The position numbers and the translations under genes are program-made. The notes beneath the pieces were generated by a model. It was not told the DNA's origin and searched no databases. It saw nothing but the letters and a program-made list of their open reading frames with translations. From NCBI RefSeq assembly GCF_014306105.1, contig NZ_JACRVF010000005.1, positions 62,001-126,000 of the forward strand: a DNA stretch of 64,000 bases. Direction: 5' to 3'. The DNA is from Pontibacter cellulosilyticus. Its GTDB lineage: Bacteria > Bacteroidota > Bacteroidia > Cytophagales > Hymenobacteraceae. Positions 7,877 to 16,469 of this stretch are shown here, piece by piece. The number at the start of each line of letters is the position of its first letter. Positions within the stretch are counted from its first letter, which is position 1.

Positions 7877-8794
7877 TTAGGCCAGGTAACCAACTTTATG
7901 GCCCTGCCTGTTTACCAGAACACCCCGTTCGGTTACATACACCGGCTGCAGCACATCACTCTCAAAGTAGTAAGGAAACTCCGGGTTATTCGTTTTAGCC
8001 AGTTTACCAATTATTTTAATGCCGTTGTCGGTTACATGCACCAGTTGCAGTTTAGTAGTTATATAAAACTCTTCTCTGGGTGCCTTCGAGAAATGGACAC
8101 GCGATAGAACATAGCGGCTGTCGAGGGATGAATTTTGCGACGTGCGCTGCTCCCCCTGTATTTGCTGTAACTGGCGCTGTGTAGGTTGTGTTCTGGCTAT
8201 TGCACGCTGGTCTGGCTGCGGCGATTTCGCGCTGGCGATCAGCTGCTCATTGGCACTTCTCCAGCCTTTGCTGATAGCCTCTAACCTGTAATTGCGGCCA
8301 GGATGTGTTCTTGACGTTCTTTCATCTGACAGCAGGTTAATGGCTGCCTGCGCCTCGGCCAGGCTGGCTCCCATCTTGCGCAGCACAAAACCCGAAAACT
8401 CATCCGCCTCCAGCTCATCGCCGGGGTTGCTTCCGCTCCTGGTCAATGTATGGCCGTTCAGGTGGTGGCCGATCTCATGGGCAATTATACTTACACCACC
8501 CCAGTCGGTGTGCACGGCATTGTTAATGGCATCCAGGAAGCGTTCGTTATATAATATGTAGCGCTTGCCGTTGTACACGACAGCCGCCGCGTTATCAATG
8601 TCAGCTGGCATCAGCTCGAAACGTGGCTTTAAACCAATTACGTTGATAATCTCCTGCACAATATCACGGGTACCCGCAGCGGCAGGCGCAACAGCTAAAT
8701 CAGGGGCGGCAACTGTAGCTGCGGTAGCCTCGGCTCCGAGCACAGAAGCAAGTACAAGCCCCAATGCAACAGTTAATTTTTTAAAGTATATCAT
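7877..8794 (-). CDS. Secreted M48-like zinc metalloprotease
   Basis: The 305-aa protein has an N-terminal signal sequence (MIYFKKLTVALGLVLASVLG) and the zinc motif HEIGHH at 106-111, with a downstream ELEADEF (127-133) giving the third ligand as in M48 peptidases. The catalytic domain ends near 190. The C-terminal third (about 235-305) is a separate small beta region with two similar segments (FYITTKLQLVHVTDNGIKII and YYFESDVLQPVYVTERGVLV), an internal duplication. It is probably a periplasmic or secreted endopeptidase. The substrate is unknown. Confidence 0.85.
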   Translation of the reverse strand: MIYFKKLTVALGLVLASVLGAEATAATVAAPDLAVAPAAAGTRDIVQEIINVIGLKPRFELMPADIDNAAAVVYNGKRYILYNERFLDAINNAVHTDWGGVSIIAHEIGHHLNGHTLTRSGSNPGDELEADEFSGFVLRKMGASLAEAQAAINLLSDERTSRTHPGRNYRLEAISKGWRSANEQLIASAKSPQPDQRAIARTQPTQRQLQQIQGEQRTSQNSSLDSRYVLSRVHFSKAPREEFYITTKLQLVHVTDNGIKIIGKLAKTNNPEFPYYFESDVLQPVYVTERGVLVNRQGHKVGYLA

Positions 8795-8999
8795 AGCAGG
8801 AATTCTTATTCTAAAGCCGTATCACTAAAACGTAAAAATGGCGGCTGATGGTATAAAAGCAACTTCTTTGCCAAAAACCACTGCTGTGCATACTTTCAGG
8901 ATAAACATTTTACCATCTCTTCGATCAGCCATACTTTAGTTGTGTGTGTGAGGTTAATTCAGCGGCTTTATTAATTTTAGAGCTTCAACGATTGGCACC

Positions 9000-10415
9000 A
9001 TGCTTATACTTTTTGTTCTGCTGTACCTGTTACTTACTGTTGCTGTGGGCTATTGGGCATCCAGGCGGGTAAAAAACACGATTGATTTTCTGCTGGCTGG
9101 CCGCAGCCTCCCTTTTTATATGTCTACAGCTGTGGTATTTGCCACCTGGTTCGGGTCCGAGACTTTGTTGGGAGCCTCATCGGAGTTTGCGCAGCACGGT
9201 TTGCTGGGAGTTATAGAAGATCCTTTTGGTGCTGCCCTGTGCCTGGTACTGGTAGGTATCTTCTTTGCCAGGCGCCTGTACAACATGAACCTGCTCACCA
9301 TTGGCGACTACTACCGCATCCGCTATAACAAAGTTACAGAGTTGATCGCGGCCTTTTTTATGGTTATCTCCTACTTTGGCTGGATCGCTGCCCAGATGGT
9401 GGCCGTAGGCATTGTTCTGAACCAGGTGCTGGGCATCTCTACCCAAACAGGTATTGTTTGCGGCAGCCTGCTGGTGGTAGCTTATACTTACATGGGGGGC
9501 ATGTGGTCGGTATCGGTAACAGACTTTATACAGACAACCATGATCATCGGTGGCCTGCTGTTCATTGTATACGAGATAATGCAGAAGGTACCGCTTACTG
9601 TAGTTACAGCCGATCTGCCAGACAACTTTTTTGCGTTTACACCCCGGGAGCGCAGCACCACCTCCTGGCTCAACTACTTTGCACTCTGGATCACGATTGG
9701 CCTGGGCTCTATTCCACAGCAGGATGTTTTCCAACGGGTAATGTCTGCACGATCGGCTGGTGTAGCTGTGGCTTCTTCTATTGGGGCAGGCGTTCTATAC
9801 TTAACAATTGCCTTTATACCCTTACTGTTGGCGCTCTATGCCAAATACCTGCACCCTGAGTTACAGGCAGCTGATGCCCAGTTGTTGGTACCGGGGCTTA
9901 TACTTCGTTCTGATTCATTTGCCATCAAAGCGCTTTTCTTTGGAGCTCTGATCTCAGCTATCATCAGCACGGCCAGCGGAGGAATTCTGGCACCGGCCTC
10001 AATCCTAAGCGAAAACTTGATCAAGCCGCTGTTAAGGTTTACCGATGATAAGAAAATGTTGCGCATGTCGCGCCTGAGCGTTTTAATTGTTGCCGGCATC
10101 TCCCTAAGTATGGCCATGATGCGGCAGAACATCTATGAGTTGGTCAGCGAATCATCTGCCCTGAGCCTGGTTAGCCTTTTTGTTCCGCTTGTGGCAGGCA
10201 TGTTCTGGAAAAAAGCAAATGCCGCCGCTGCCATTGTGTCTATGCTTATGGGCATGGGTGTATGGTTGTTCGCACTTTACCTTCAAACGGAGATAAACCC
10301 TATGCTCTATGGTTTGGCAGGAAGTATAGTCGGGCTGTTAGCAGGTTATGTTGCCGGTAACAAGAAGTGTAGCGGTAAATTTTTGGAGGTAAGGCAACAC
10401 CTTATTAAAGTATAG
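9000..10415 (+). CDS. Sodium:solute symporter (SSS family)
   Basis: The 471-aa inner-membrane protein has about 13 hydrophobic helices. Family features include the N-terminal VKNTIDFLLAGRSLPFYMST (the typical 'GR' loop), ATWFGSETLLGASSEF, GDYYRIRY and a late ISTASGGILAPASIL with the Ser/Thr positions used for sodium binding. It imports an organic solute with Na+; the substrate cannot be assigned. It stands alone in the forward direction between minus-strand genes. Confidence 0.92.
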   Translation: MLILFVLLYLLLTVAVGYWASRRVKNTIDFLLAGRSLPFYMSTAVVFATWFGSETLLGASSEFAQHGLLGVIEDPFGAALCLVLVGIFFARRLYNMNLLTIGDYYRIRYNKVTELIAAFFMVISYFGWIAAQMVAVGIVLNQVLGISTQTGIVCGSLLVVAYTYMGGMWSVSVTDFIQTTMIIGGLLFIVYEIMQKVPLTVVTADLPDNFFAFTPRERSTTSWLNYFALWITIGLGSIPQQDVFQRVMSARSAGVAVASSIGAGVLYLTIAFIPLLLALYAKYLHPELQAADAQLLVPGLILRSDSFAIKALFFGALISAIISTASGGILAPASILSENLIKPLLRFTDDKKMLRMSRLSVLIVAGISLSMAMMRQNIYELVSESSALSLVSLFVPLVAGMFWKKANAAAAIVSMLMGMGVWLFALYLQTEINPMLYGLAGSIVGLLAGYVAGNKKCSGKFLEVRQHLIKV

Positions 10416-10516
10416 CTCCTCTCACTGCACCTCCCAAAATGCAAAAATTCAAAAACTTTTTACTATATTTAACATATACAATAAAAGAAGCGATCTAAAA
10501 CGCCAACCCAATCAGC

Positions 10517-10954
10517 ATGCCTGATCGACCGGAAGAGCAAATAGCGATACTTGAATCACATCAACTAAGTATATTTAAAGAGCCTGCCTTACCACTAGCT
10601 GTTCTTGAGTTTAACGGGTACGTCACATCCGATTTGTACAGAAAAGCGGTTTCGGCATTGCTGCATCAATCGGAAAAAGAAATGATCGGGTACTGGCTTA
10701 TCAATTGCAGCAATGGCTGCTCCATTAGCACAGATGACCAGGAGTGGACGATTAATGAAGTAGTACCAAAGATTGCACAAGAGCTAACGTTACAACAGAT
10801 TGCCATACTGGAACCGCAAAGCATCTTCACCAGGATCAACTTAATAAACCTGTTCGATAAACTGAGCAGGATATCCCCGATCGAAATCCAGTTTTTTGAA
10901 AAAGAGACCAATGCACGCAACTGGCTTAAAGAAGGCACCCACCTGGACTTTTAA
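10517..10954 (+). CDS. Small cytosolic protein, STAS/SpoIIAA-like in outline
   Basis: A 145-aa soluble alpha/beta protein with no signal. An early strand (LAVLEFNGYVTSDLYRKAVS), a central WLINCSN strand and alternating helices resemble the small STAS/SpoIIAA-like proteins of the Cytophagales. The protein at 61157-61618 has the same size and outline, including an early hydrophobic strand and a C-terminal helix ending in an NWLKEG/EWLFTT-type motif. I cannot name a function. It converges with the minus-strand lipoprotein gene only 12 nt away. Confidence 0.6.
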   Translation: MPDRPEEQIAILESHQLSIFKEPALPLAVLEFNGYVTSDLYRKAVSALLHQSEKEMIGYWLINCSNGCSISTDDQEWTINEVVPKIAQELTLQQIAILEPQSIFTRINLINLFDKLSRISPIEIQFFEKETNARNWLKEGTHLDF

Positions 10955-10966
10955 CACAGGCTGGTA

Positions 10967-11548
10967 TTAAGAATCAGAAACAGTGATATACTCCGGCACC
11001 TCAATCGCACCGATGGGCGTCTGAACAGTTGGCTTTATCTGCAGCGTCAGGTTCTGGCGGAGGTCCTTTTTCTGGCTAAGCAACGTCATTAATTTGGAAA
11101 GCCCTTCGTAGTTCCGCATCCCTTCTTTTTCTGTCATCTGCACCACCGTACTGATCGGAAGCTCGTTCAAGCCGTTCTGTAACTCCAGTGGCTCATCGAT
11201 CTGACCGGCTAGTGTGGCCTCGCCGTCAACTAGCAACTGCCACTTCAATTTAGTTATGGTCATCTCACGTGCAACTTCCGGCTCCAGCATTTGCACCTGC
11301 AAATAGAGGGTAGTGGAAGCCTGCAACGTGTTATCGGTAATAGACGCTAAAATACTGTCACCTTCGCGGGTAGTGAAATCAGAGGGATTACGCTTTTGCA
11401 TTACGTCAATTCCGTTCAGCTTAAGGTCCTGCATCTCCTGCAAATTATACTTTGCTTCCGTAAAAGCTTTTAGATCGCTGGCCTGTTTACAGCCAAAAGA
11501 GAACAGCAGCGTCAAAAGCAGCAGTATAGCTATGTTCTTTTGCATCAT
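10967..11548 (-). CDS. LEA/WHy-like lipoprotein, paralog of 6475-7047
   Basis: This 193-aa lipoprotein has signal MMQKNIAILLLLTLLFSFGC. It aligns along its whole length with the 6475-7047 product: EAKYNLQEMQDLKLNGIDVM against EAEYALKSVDEVRVNGINLL, TKLKWQLLVDGE against TQLKWQMLVNDE, and IKPTVQTPIGAIEVPEYI against IKPTVQTSVGPIELPAYI. It is a gene duplicate placed about 4 kb away. Envelope localisation is clear; the function is unknown. Confidence 0.7.
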   Translation of the reverse strand: MMQKNIAILLLLTLLFSFGCKQASDLKAFTEAKYNLQEMQDLKLNGIDVMQKRNPSDFTTREGDSILASITDNTLQASTTLYLQVQMLEPEVAREMTITKLKWQLLVDGEATLAGQIDEPLELQNGLNELPISTVVQMTEKEGMRNYEGLSKLMTLLSQKKDLRQNLTLQIKPTVQTPIGAIEVPEYITVSDS

Positions 11549-11676
11549 CGTGTTTTAATCTTTAACGCAAAGTATGTAGCAAAATGTACACCAAAGTATA
11601 CATGCTGCACAGCTAAATAACACTGAATAAACTTACTATAGGTTAAATGCGCAGCTAGAGCCTGGCAGCAAAAGAA

Positions 11677-11709
11677 AAAGCGGCGAACTGCCTCAGCAGT
11701 CGCCGCTTT
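11677..11709 (-). terminator. Terminator of the small transcription unit
   Basis: The hairpin AAAGCGGCGA/TCGCCGCTTT has an extra paired CTGC/GCAG inner part. Read on the minus strand it is followed by a T-rich run. It lies about 80 nt beyond the 21-codon ORF at 11787-11852. Confidence 0.7.
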
Positions 11710-11786
11710 CAACTTCAACTAAACTTACTAAACTCTTTTGTTTGCTCACAAATACACCGTTTCAGGTGCATTGCTTTTCCAATATA

Positions 11787-11852
11787 CTAAATCATTGTGG
11801 TAAAAGCCATAACAATAGCTACCAATGCCAAAATAAATAAGCGGGTTTTCAT
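11787..11852 (-). CDS. Tiny hydrophobic peptide (21 aa)
   Basis: ATG to TAG encodes MKTRLFILALVAIVMAFTTM plus a final Ile: a basic N-terminus followed by a single hydrophobic helix. A good promoter lies just upstream and a terminator downstream, so the region is a self-contained transcript of about 190 nt. It could be a small membrane protein, a type I toxin-like peptide, or the decoding part of a small RNA. It is too short for family assignment. Confidence 0.5.
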   Translation of the reverse strand: MKTRLFILALVAIVMAFTTMI

Positions 11853-11870
11853 ACTAAATCATTTATATAG

Positions 11871-11899
11871 CAAATATATAATATTAATTATAACTCAAA
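11871..11899 (-). promoter_or_regulatory. Bacteroidota-type promoter for the small unit
   Basis: Read on the minus strand: TTTG (11899-11896), 17 nt, then TATATTTG (11878-11871), matching the -33 TTTG / -7 TAnnTTTG consensus of the Bacteroidota primary sigma factor. The start codon of the 21-aa ORF is about 18 nt downstream, implying a very short leader. Confidence 0.6.
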
Positions 11900-12002
11900 C
11901 ATATCCCCTGCTAATTTTTTATTAGAATAATAATTTTATCCTCAGAAGTACTGCCTCAAATACGTAAAATCAGCCTCCTTCCTACCAAGTGCTAAGCCAC
12001 AA

Positions 12003-12041
12003 AAAAGGCGCCTTGACTCTAAAAGAATCAGGGCGCCTTCT
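12003..12041. terminator. Rho-independent terminator after tex
   Basis: An AAGGCGCC/GGCGCCTT stem extended by TTGA/TCAG lies directly past the stop of the minus-strand tex gene. The remaining 11900-12000 part of this gap shows no other feature. Confidence 0.75.
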
Positions 12042-12064
12042 ACTGTAGTGTGTAAATATGGCTG

Positions 12065-14320
12065 TTATTTGAACATACCTTTCAGTTTAGCAAGCTTTGC
12101 CTGGAAGTCATCCATTGGCTCTTCTTCGCGCTTGTTGCCACCTTTGCTGCGGTTACCGCCCCCAGCCGGCTTGGCTGCCGCAGGGTCCACTTTCATACTT
12201 AGCGAGATACGCTTACGGCTCTCTTCCACTTCCAGCACCGTTACCTCTACCTTCTGCCCTACCTTCACAATATCATGCGGGTTACTTACAAAGCGATCGG
12301 ACAGGTGGCTTACGTGTACAAGACCATCCTGGTGCACGCCGATATCTACAAAGGCACCGAAAGCTGCTACATTTGTCACGATACCTGGCAGCTTCATGCC
12401 TGCGCGCAGGTCTTTTATCTCATTTACGCCTTCTGTAAAGCTGAACGCCTCAAAGCTCTCACGCGGGTCGCGGCCAGGTTTGGCCAATTCACTAACAATA
12501 TCCTGCAGCGTTGGTAAGCCAACAGTCTCAGTCACGTAACTTTTCAGGTTGATCTTTTTGCGCAATTCATCGTTCTTGATCAGGTCTCCCACGGTCACAC
12601 CCAGGTCTTTCGCCATCTGCTCCACGATCGGGTAGCTTTCCGGGTGCACGGCAGAGGCATCCAACGGGTTCTTTGCATCACGGATTCTTAAGAAACCAGC
12701 CGCCTGCTCAAAAGCCTTATCGCCTAAGCGAGGTACTTTCTTCAGTTCGGTACGCGTACGGAAAGGTCCGTTCTGGTTACGGTACTCTACAATATTTTGC
12801 GCCAAAGCAGGTCCTAAACCGGAAACATAGGTCAATAACTGCTTACTAGCGGTGTTCACTTCCACTCCCACAGCATTCACGCAGCTCATTACCACATCAT
12901 CCAGCGAGTGCTTTAAGGCAGACTGGTCTACATCGTGCTGGTACTGGCCAACACCTATACTTTTCGGGTCTATCTTTACCAGTTCTGCCAGCGGGTCCAT
13001 CAGGCGGCGTCCAATAGAAACAGCGCCGCGCACCGTCACGTCCTGGTCCGGAAACTCCTCACGGGCAACATCAGATGCTGAATAGATGGAAGCACCGCTT
13101 TCGTTTACCATCACCACCATCACCGAAGCTGGAAGTTTCAGGCTCTTTACAAAGGCTTCTGTTTCACGGCTAGCCGTACCGTTACCAATGGCAATGGCCT
13201 CTACCTCGAAACGGGTAACCATGTAGCGTACCGCCTGTGCTGCCTCCTGCTCTTTGTGCTGACCAGTATGTGGGTAAATAGTTTCGTTGTGCAGCAGCTT
13301 GCCTTGTTTATCCAGCACCACCGATTTTACACCTGTTCTGAATCCTGGGTCCAGGGCCAAAACTGTTTTCTGGCCAAGTGGCGACGAAAGCAGCAACTGG
13401 CGTAGGTTATCAGCAAACACTCGGATAGCTTCTTCATCAGCGCGTTTCTTAGAGCTCAGGCGTACCTCAGTTTCCATGCTTAGCTTTAGTAGGCGTTTGT
13501 AGCAATCTTTGGCAGCCAACTTTACCTGCTCCGAAGCAGCGTTGTTGCCCTGCACAAACATGTTCTCCAGCTTCGCCAGCGCAGCTTCCTCGTCAGGCTG
13601 TGCCGTTAGCATCAGTACCATTTCGGTTTCGCCGCGGCGCATGGCAAGTATACGGTGCGATGGCGCTTTCTCGATTGGCTCCTCCCAGTCAAAATAATCC
13701 TTGAACTTCTGGCCTTCCTCTTCTTTGCCCATCATCACGCGGCTCTTGAACACGCCTTGCTTCTCAAATATCTGGCGCATGGCAGCACGTGCCTCAGCAT
13801 TTTCGTTCATCCACTCCGCCATAATATCGCGGGCACCAGCAAGGGCTTCAGCAGTGTCTTTTACCTCTTTTTCTTCAGAGATATAATTGGCAGCTTCGGC
13901 CTCAACATCAAAGTTTTCCTGGGCAAAAATACACTCTGCCAGTGGCTCCAGCCCTTTTTCGCGGGCAATAGTAGCTTTGGTGCGACGCTTAGGCTTGTAA
14001 GGCAGGTAAATATCCTCCAGCACGGCCATGGTTTCGGCAGCCATGATCTGCGCCTCCAACTCCGGCGTCAGCTTCTCCTGGTCACGGATGGACTTAAGTA
14101 TACTTTCGCGACGTTTGTCCAGCTCACGCAACTGCTCAATTCTGTCGCGGATAGCCGCAATCTGTACTTCGTCCAGGGAGCCGGTAGCCTCTTTTCGGTA
14201 ACGGGAAATGAAAGGCACTGTAGCCCCTTCATCCAGCAACGTAACGGTAGCCTCGATCTGTTTAATGGTAACAGATAGCTCCGAAGCAATTTTTAAAAGG
14301 TGTTCTAAATTAAGTTCCAT
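12065..14320 (-). CDS. tex: Tex family RNA-binding transcription accessory protein
   Basis: The 751-aa product covers the whole Tex/YhgF architecture. The N-terminal helical domain includes VPFISRYRKEATGSLDEVQI near residue 33. A YqgF-like RNase H fold follows with VLALDPGFRTGVKSV near 325. Helix-hairpin-helix segments include YVSGLGPALAQNIVEYR near 500. A C-terminal S1 RNA-binding domain (PGIVTNVAAFGAFVDIGVHQ, near 655-725) is followed by a Gly/Lys-rich tail. Tex proteins bind nucleic acid and affect transcription and stress survival; the precise activity is not settled. Length is normal for the family and the gene is intact. Confidence 0.96.
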   Translation of the reverse strand: MELNLEHLLKIASELSVTIKQIEATVTLLDEGATVPFISRYRKEATGSLDEVQIAAIRDRIEQLRELDKRRESILKSIRDQEKLTPELEAQIMAAETMAVLEDIYLPYKPKRRTKATIAREKGLEPLAECIFAQENFDVEAEAANYISEEKEVKDTAEALAGARDIMAEWMNENAEARAAMRQIFEKQGVFKSRVMMGKEEEGQKFKDYFDWEEPIEKAPSHRILAMRRGETEMVLMLTAQPDEEAALAKLENMFVQGNNAASEQVKLAAKDCYKRLLKLSMETEVRLSSKKRADEEAIRVFADNLRQLLLSSPLGQKTVLALDPGFRTGVKSVVLDKQGKLLHNETIYPHTGQHKEQEAAQAVRYMVTRFEVEAIAIGNGTASRETEAFVKSLKLPASVMVVMVNESGASIYSASDVAREEFPDQDVTVRGAVSIGRRLMDPLAELVKIDPKSIGVGQYQHDVDQSALKHSLDDVVMSCVNAVGVEVNTASKQLLTYVSGLGPALAQNIVEYRNQNGPFRTRTELKKVPRLGDKAFEQAAGFLRIRDAKNPLDASAVHPESYPIVEQMAKDLGVTVGDLIKNDELRKKINLKSYVTETVGLPTLQDIVSELAKPGRDPRESFEAFSFTEGVNEIKDLRAGMKLPGIVTNVAAFGAFVDIGVHQDGLVHVSHLSDRFVSNPHDIVKVGQKVEVTVLEVEESRKRISLSMKVDPAAAKPAGGGNRSKGGNKREEEPMDDFQAKLAKLKGMFK

Positions 14321-14436
14321 ATATTGATGTAAGACAATAGTCAGGTGTTAAACCAGAGGTAAGTTGGCAGGGGTAAAATATGATATAGTATAAGTCTCAG
14401 CAGTTTCCTTCGCCTCTGTGTACATGTGTTGTAAGT

Positions 14437-15891
14437 ATGATTTTGAAATACCTGAACGTCAAATTTAAGGTATATTGCCCTAATCTGAAACAAGATTCAC
14501 GTATTATCCGCCACCATGCTTTTTGCATCTGTTTCCTTAACTTGGTAAGGTTGAGAAAGTATACTTTCCATATTCGTCTACTGTGGCCACTGCTTGCCCT
14601 GCTGTTGCTCTGCCAGAGTTGCGTGGTGCAAGAGCTGGATAATACACCTTACACCCAAACCGACTATTATCATAAAACGGTGGCCAACTTAAATGCCTTA
14701 CCTGCTGCTAATCAGCTTGGTGATACTTTAAAAGCAGGTTGGGCTAAGGTAAACATCACTCCCCCTGTTGGTACTCCGCTGGCTGGTTACGGAAAAAGGT
14801 GTGGCATGAAATATACTACTGTGCACGACTCGGTGTGGGTACGAACTTTTGCGTTTGACAATGGCAGCAGCCAAGCCTATTTTGTTTCGTTGGATATGCT
14901 GATTGCACCCATGAGTGTTGCCGAAGTACTGGAGCAGGAATATAAGAAAGCTGGTATCAAGCCGGAGCAGGTATACTTAGCGGCTACTCATACGCACAGC
15001 AGTTTTGGAGGCTGGGGCAAAAAGCTGGCAGGCAGAATCATGGCTGGCAAGTATAAACAACAGGTAGTCAGGCAAACAGCCAGGTATATCATCCAAAGTA
15101 TAAAAATGGCTCAGGCAGATCTGCAGATCGCAAAAGTTGGCTTTGGTACAGCAAACGGAGCAGCCTTTGTCATGAACCGCCTGACCAATTCAGAGACAAA
15201 CAGAGACACCACCATCCGTTTCCTGAAGTTTGAAAAGAGAACCGGGGAGCAGGCCATACTTTGCACCTTCTCGGCACATCCTACTATACTTCCATCCATG
15301 GAACCCATACTTTCCGGCGACTATCCCAATGTGCTGGTGCACCAGTTAGAGCAGGAGGTCGATTTTGCAGCATTTTCGGCGGGTGCAGTAGGCAGCCACT
15401 CCAGCGTGTACTCCCACGGCGACAGCTTTGAGAGCACTGAAGCGGTTGGTAAAGGATTAGCCGCTGCTATACTTTCTGCTGCAGCTAAAACAGAAACAGC
15501 CTATACTTTTAAGCTACAGCATAACCGCATTCCCTTATACTTGCCGGAGCCGCACTGGCGCCTTGGGGAGCATAAACGATTTGCCCCCGGTTTGTTTTAT
15601 ACTTTCTTTGGCAGATATGATGCTTATATTAATCGACTGCAGCTTGGCAATACTGTTTTACTGGGCGTACCGGCAGACTATTCTGGTGAGTTTATGCCTA
15701 AGCTACAAGCTAAAGCAGCTCAGGAAAATAAGGCAGTAGTAGTAACTGGTTTTAATGGCAGCTACCTTGGTTACATCATTCCAGACGAGCATTACAGCTT
15801 AAAGAAGTATGAAGCACGTGCCATGAACTTTTACGGACCTACTGCAGGCAGCTACTTAACACATCTCCTCCTTATTTTGCTATCTAAATAA
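14437..15891 (+). CDS. Neutral ceramidase-like lipoprotein
   Basis: The N-terminal half matches the neutral/alkaline ceramidase amidase domain: LKAGWAKVNITPPVGTPLAG, then VSLDMLIAP, AATHTHSSFGG (zinc-binding His) and FSAHPTILP. The first ATG at 14437 leaves about 38 odd residues before the export signal; a TTG at 14551 (or 14542) would start right before LRKYTFHIRLLWPLLALLLL and the lipobox CQSC, so the true start may be there. With 484 aa or fewer it is shorter than full ceramidases (about 700 aa) and lacks the C-terminal domain. It probably cleaves an amide in a lipid, but ceramide itself is not proven. Confidence 0.8.
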   Translation: MILKYLNVKFKVYCPNLKQDSRIIRHHAFCICFLNLVRLRKYTFHIRLLWPLLALLLLCQSCVVQELDNTPYTQTDYYHKTVANLNALPAANQLGDTLKAGWAKVNITPPVGTPLAGYGKRCGMKYTTVHDSVWVRTFAFDNGSSQAYFVSLDMLIAPMSVAEVLEQEYKKAGIKPEQVYLAATHTHSSFGGWGKKLAGRIMAGKYKQQVVRQTARYIIQSIKMAQADLQIAKVGFGTANGAAFVMNRLTNSETNRDTTIRFLKFEKRTGEQAILCTFSAHPTILPSMEPILSGDYPNVLVHQLEQEVDFAAFSAGAVGSHSSVYSHGDSFESTEAVGKGLAAAILSAAAKTETAYTFKLQHNRIPLYLPEPHWRLGEHKRFAPGLFYTFFGRYDAYINRLQLGNTVLLGVPADYSGEFMPKLQAKAAQENKAVVVTGFNGSYLGYIIPDEHYSLKKYEARAMNFYGPTAGSYLTHLLLILLSK

Positions 15892-16469
15892 GATTCTTTA
15901 AAAGCTGCTATGTTAGCTATTCTGGTTTTCAGATATTTTTTTCAATCTGAAAAGTATAATTTTCAGTGCAATTATTTATTGAACCGGCATATCTGATAGT
16001 AGCTGATGATATTTTACCTTTAGTTAAATACTGTATAAATATAGTTATAAATTTTACTTGCCCTTAATTTTGCACATCCTCCCAAAAAAGATGATATATG
16101 TCATCTTTTTAAAGCTTTTCCTGATCATTACTGATAGAAACTTCTATTCGCGTGCCTGGCTCTCTCCTCATATTTTAAAGCATTGAACAAAACTACTCTA
16201 AAGCTCAAAAACATGCTTTAAATAATCCTATAACAGTTTAACATAGGTTGTAGTCACAAAATCCAGACAGCTAAATTCATCGTAATCATGGCATTATCAA
16301 CTTTAGAAAAGCCATGCGAGAAGTAACTTAGTATTACACATTTACAAGGCATCTGCCACAACCGCACGCACAAACCTCTTAGAAAACTACCATAAGACCA
16401 CGCAAACCCTGGTACTAAAATCTATTATTTAACACATATGTAACACATCTAAATTTTAACTGACAGCTT
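15892..16469 (+). other. 578-bp intergenic region upstream of the M36 protease
   Basis: There is no credible ORF. A perfect 10-bp hairpin (AAAAAGATGA, six-base loop, TCATCTTTTT) lies at 16085-16110 and could terminate the ceramidase transcript. The rest is A+T-rich and presumably contains the promoter and a long leader for the protease gene. Confidence 0.5.
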
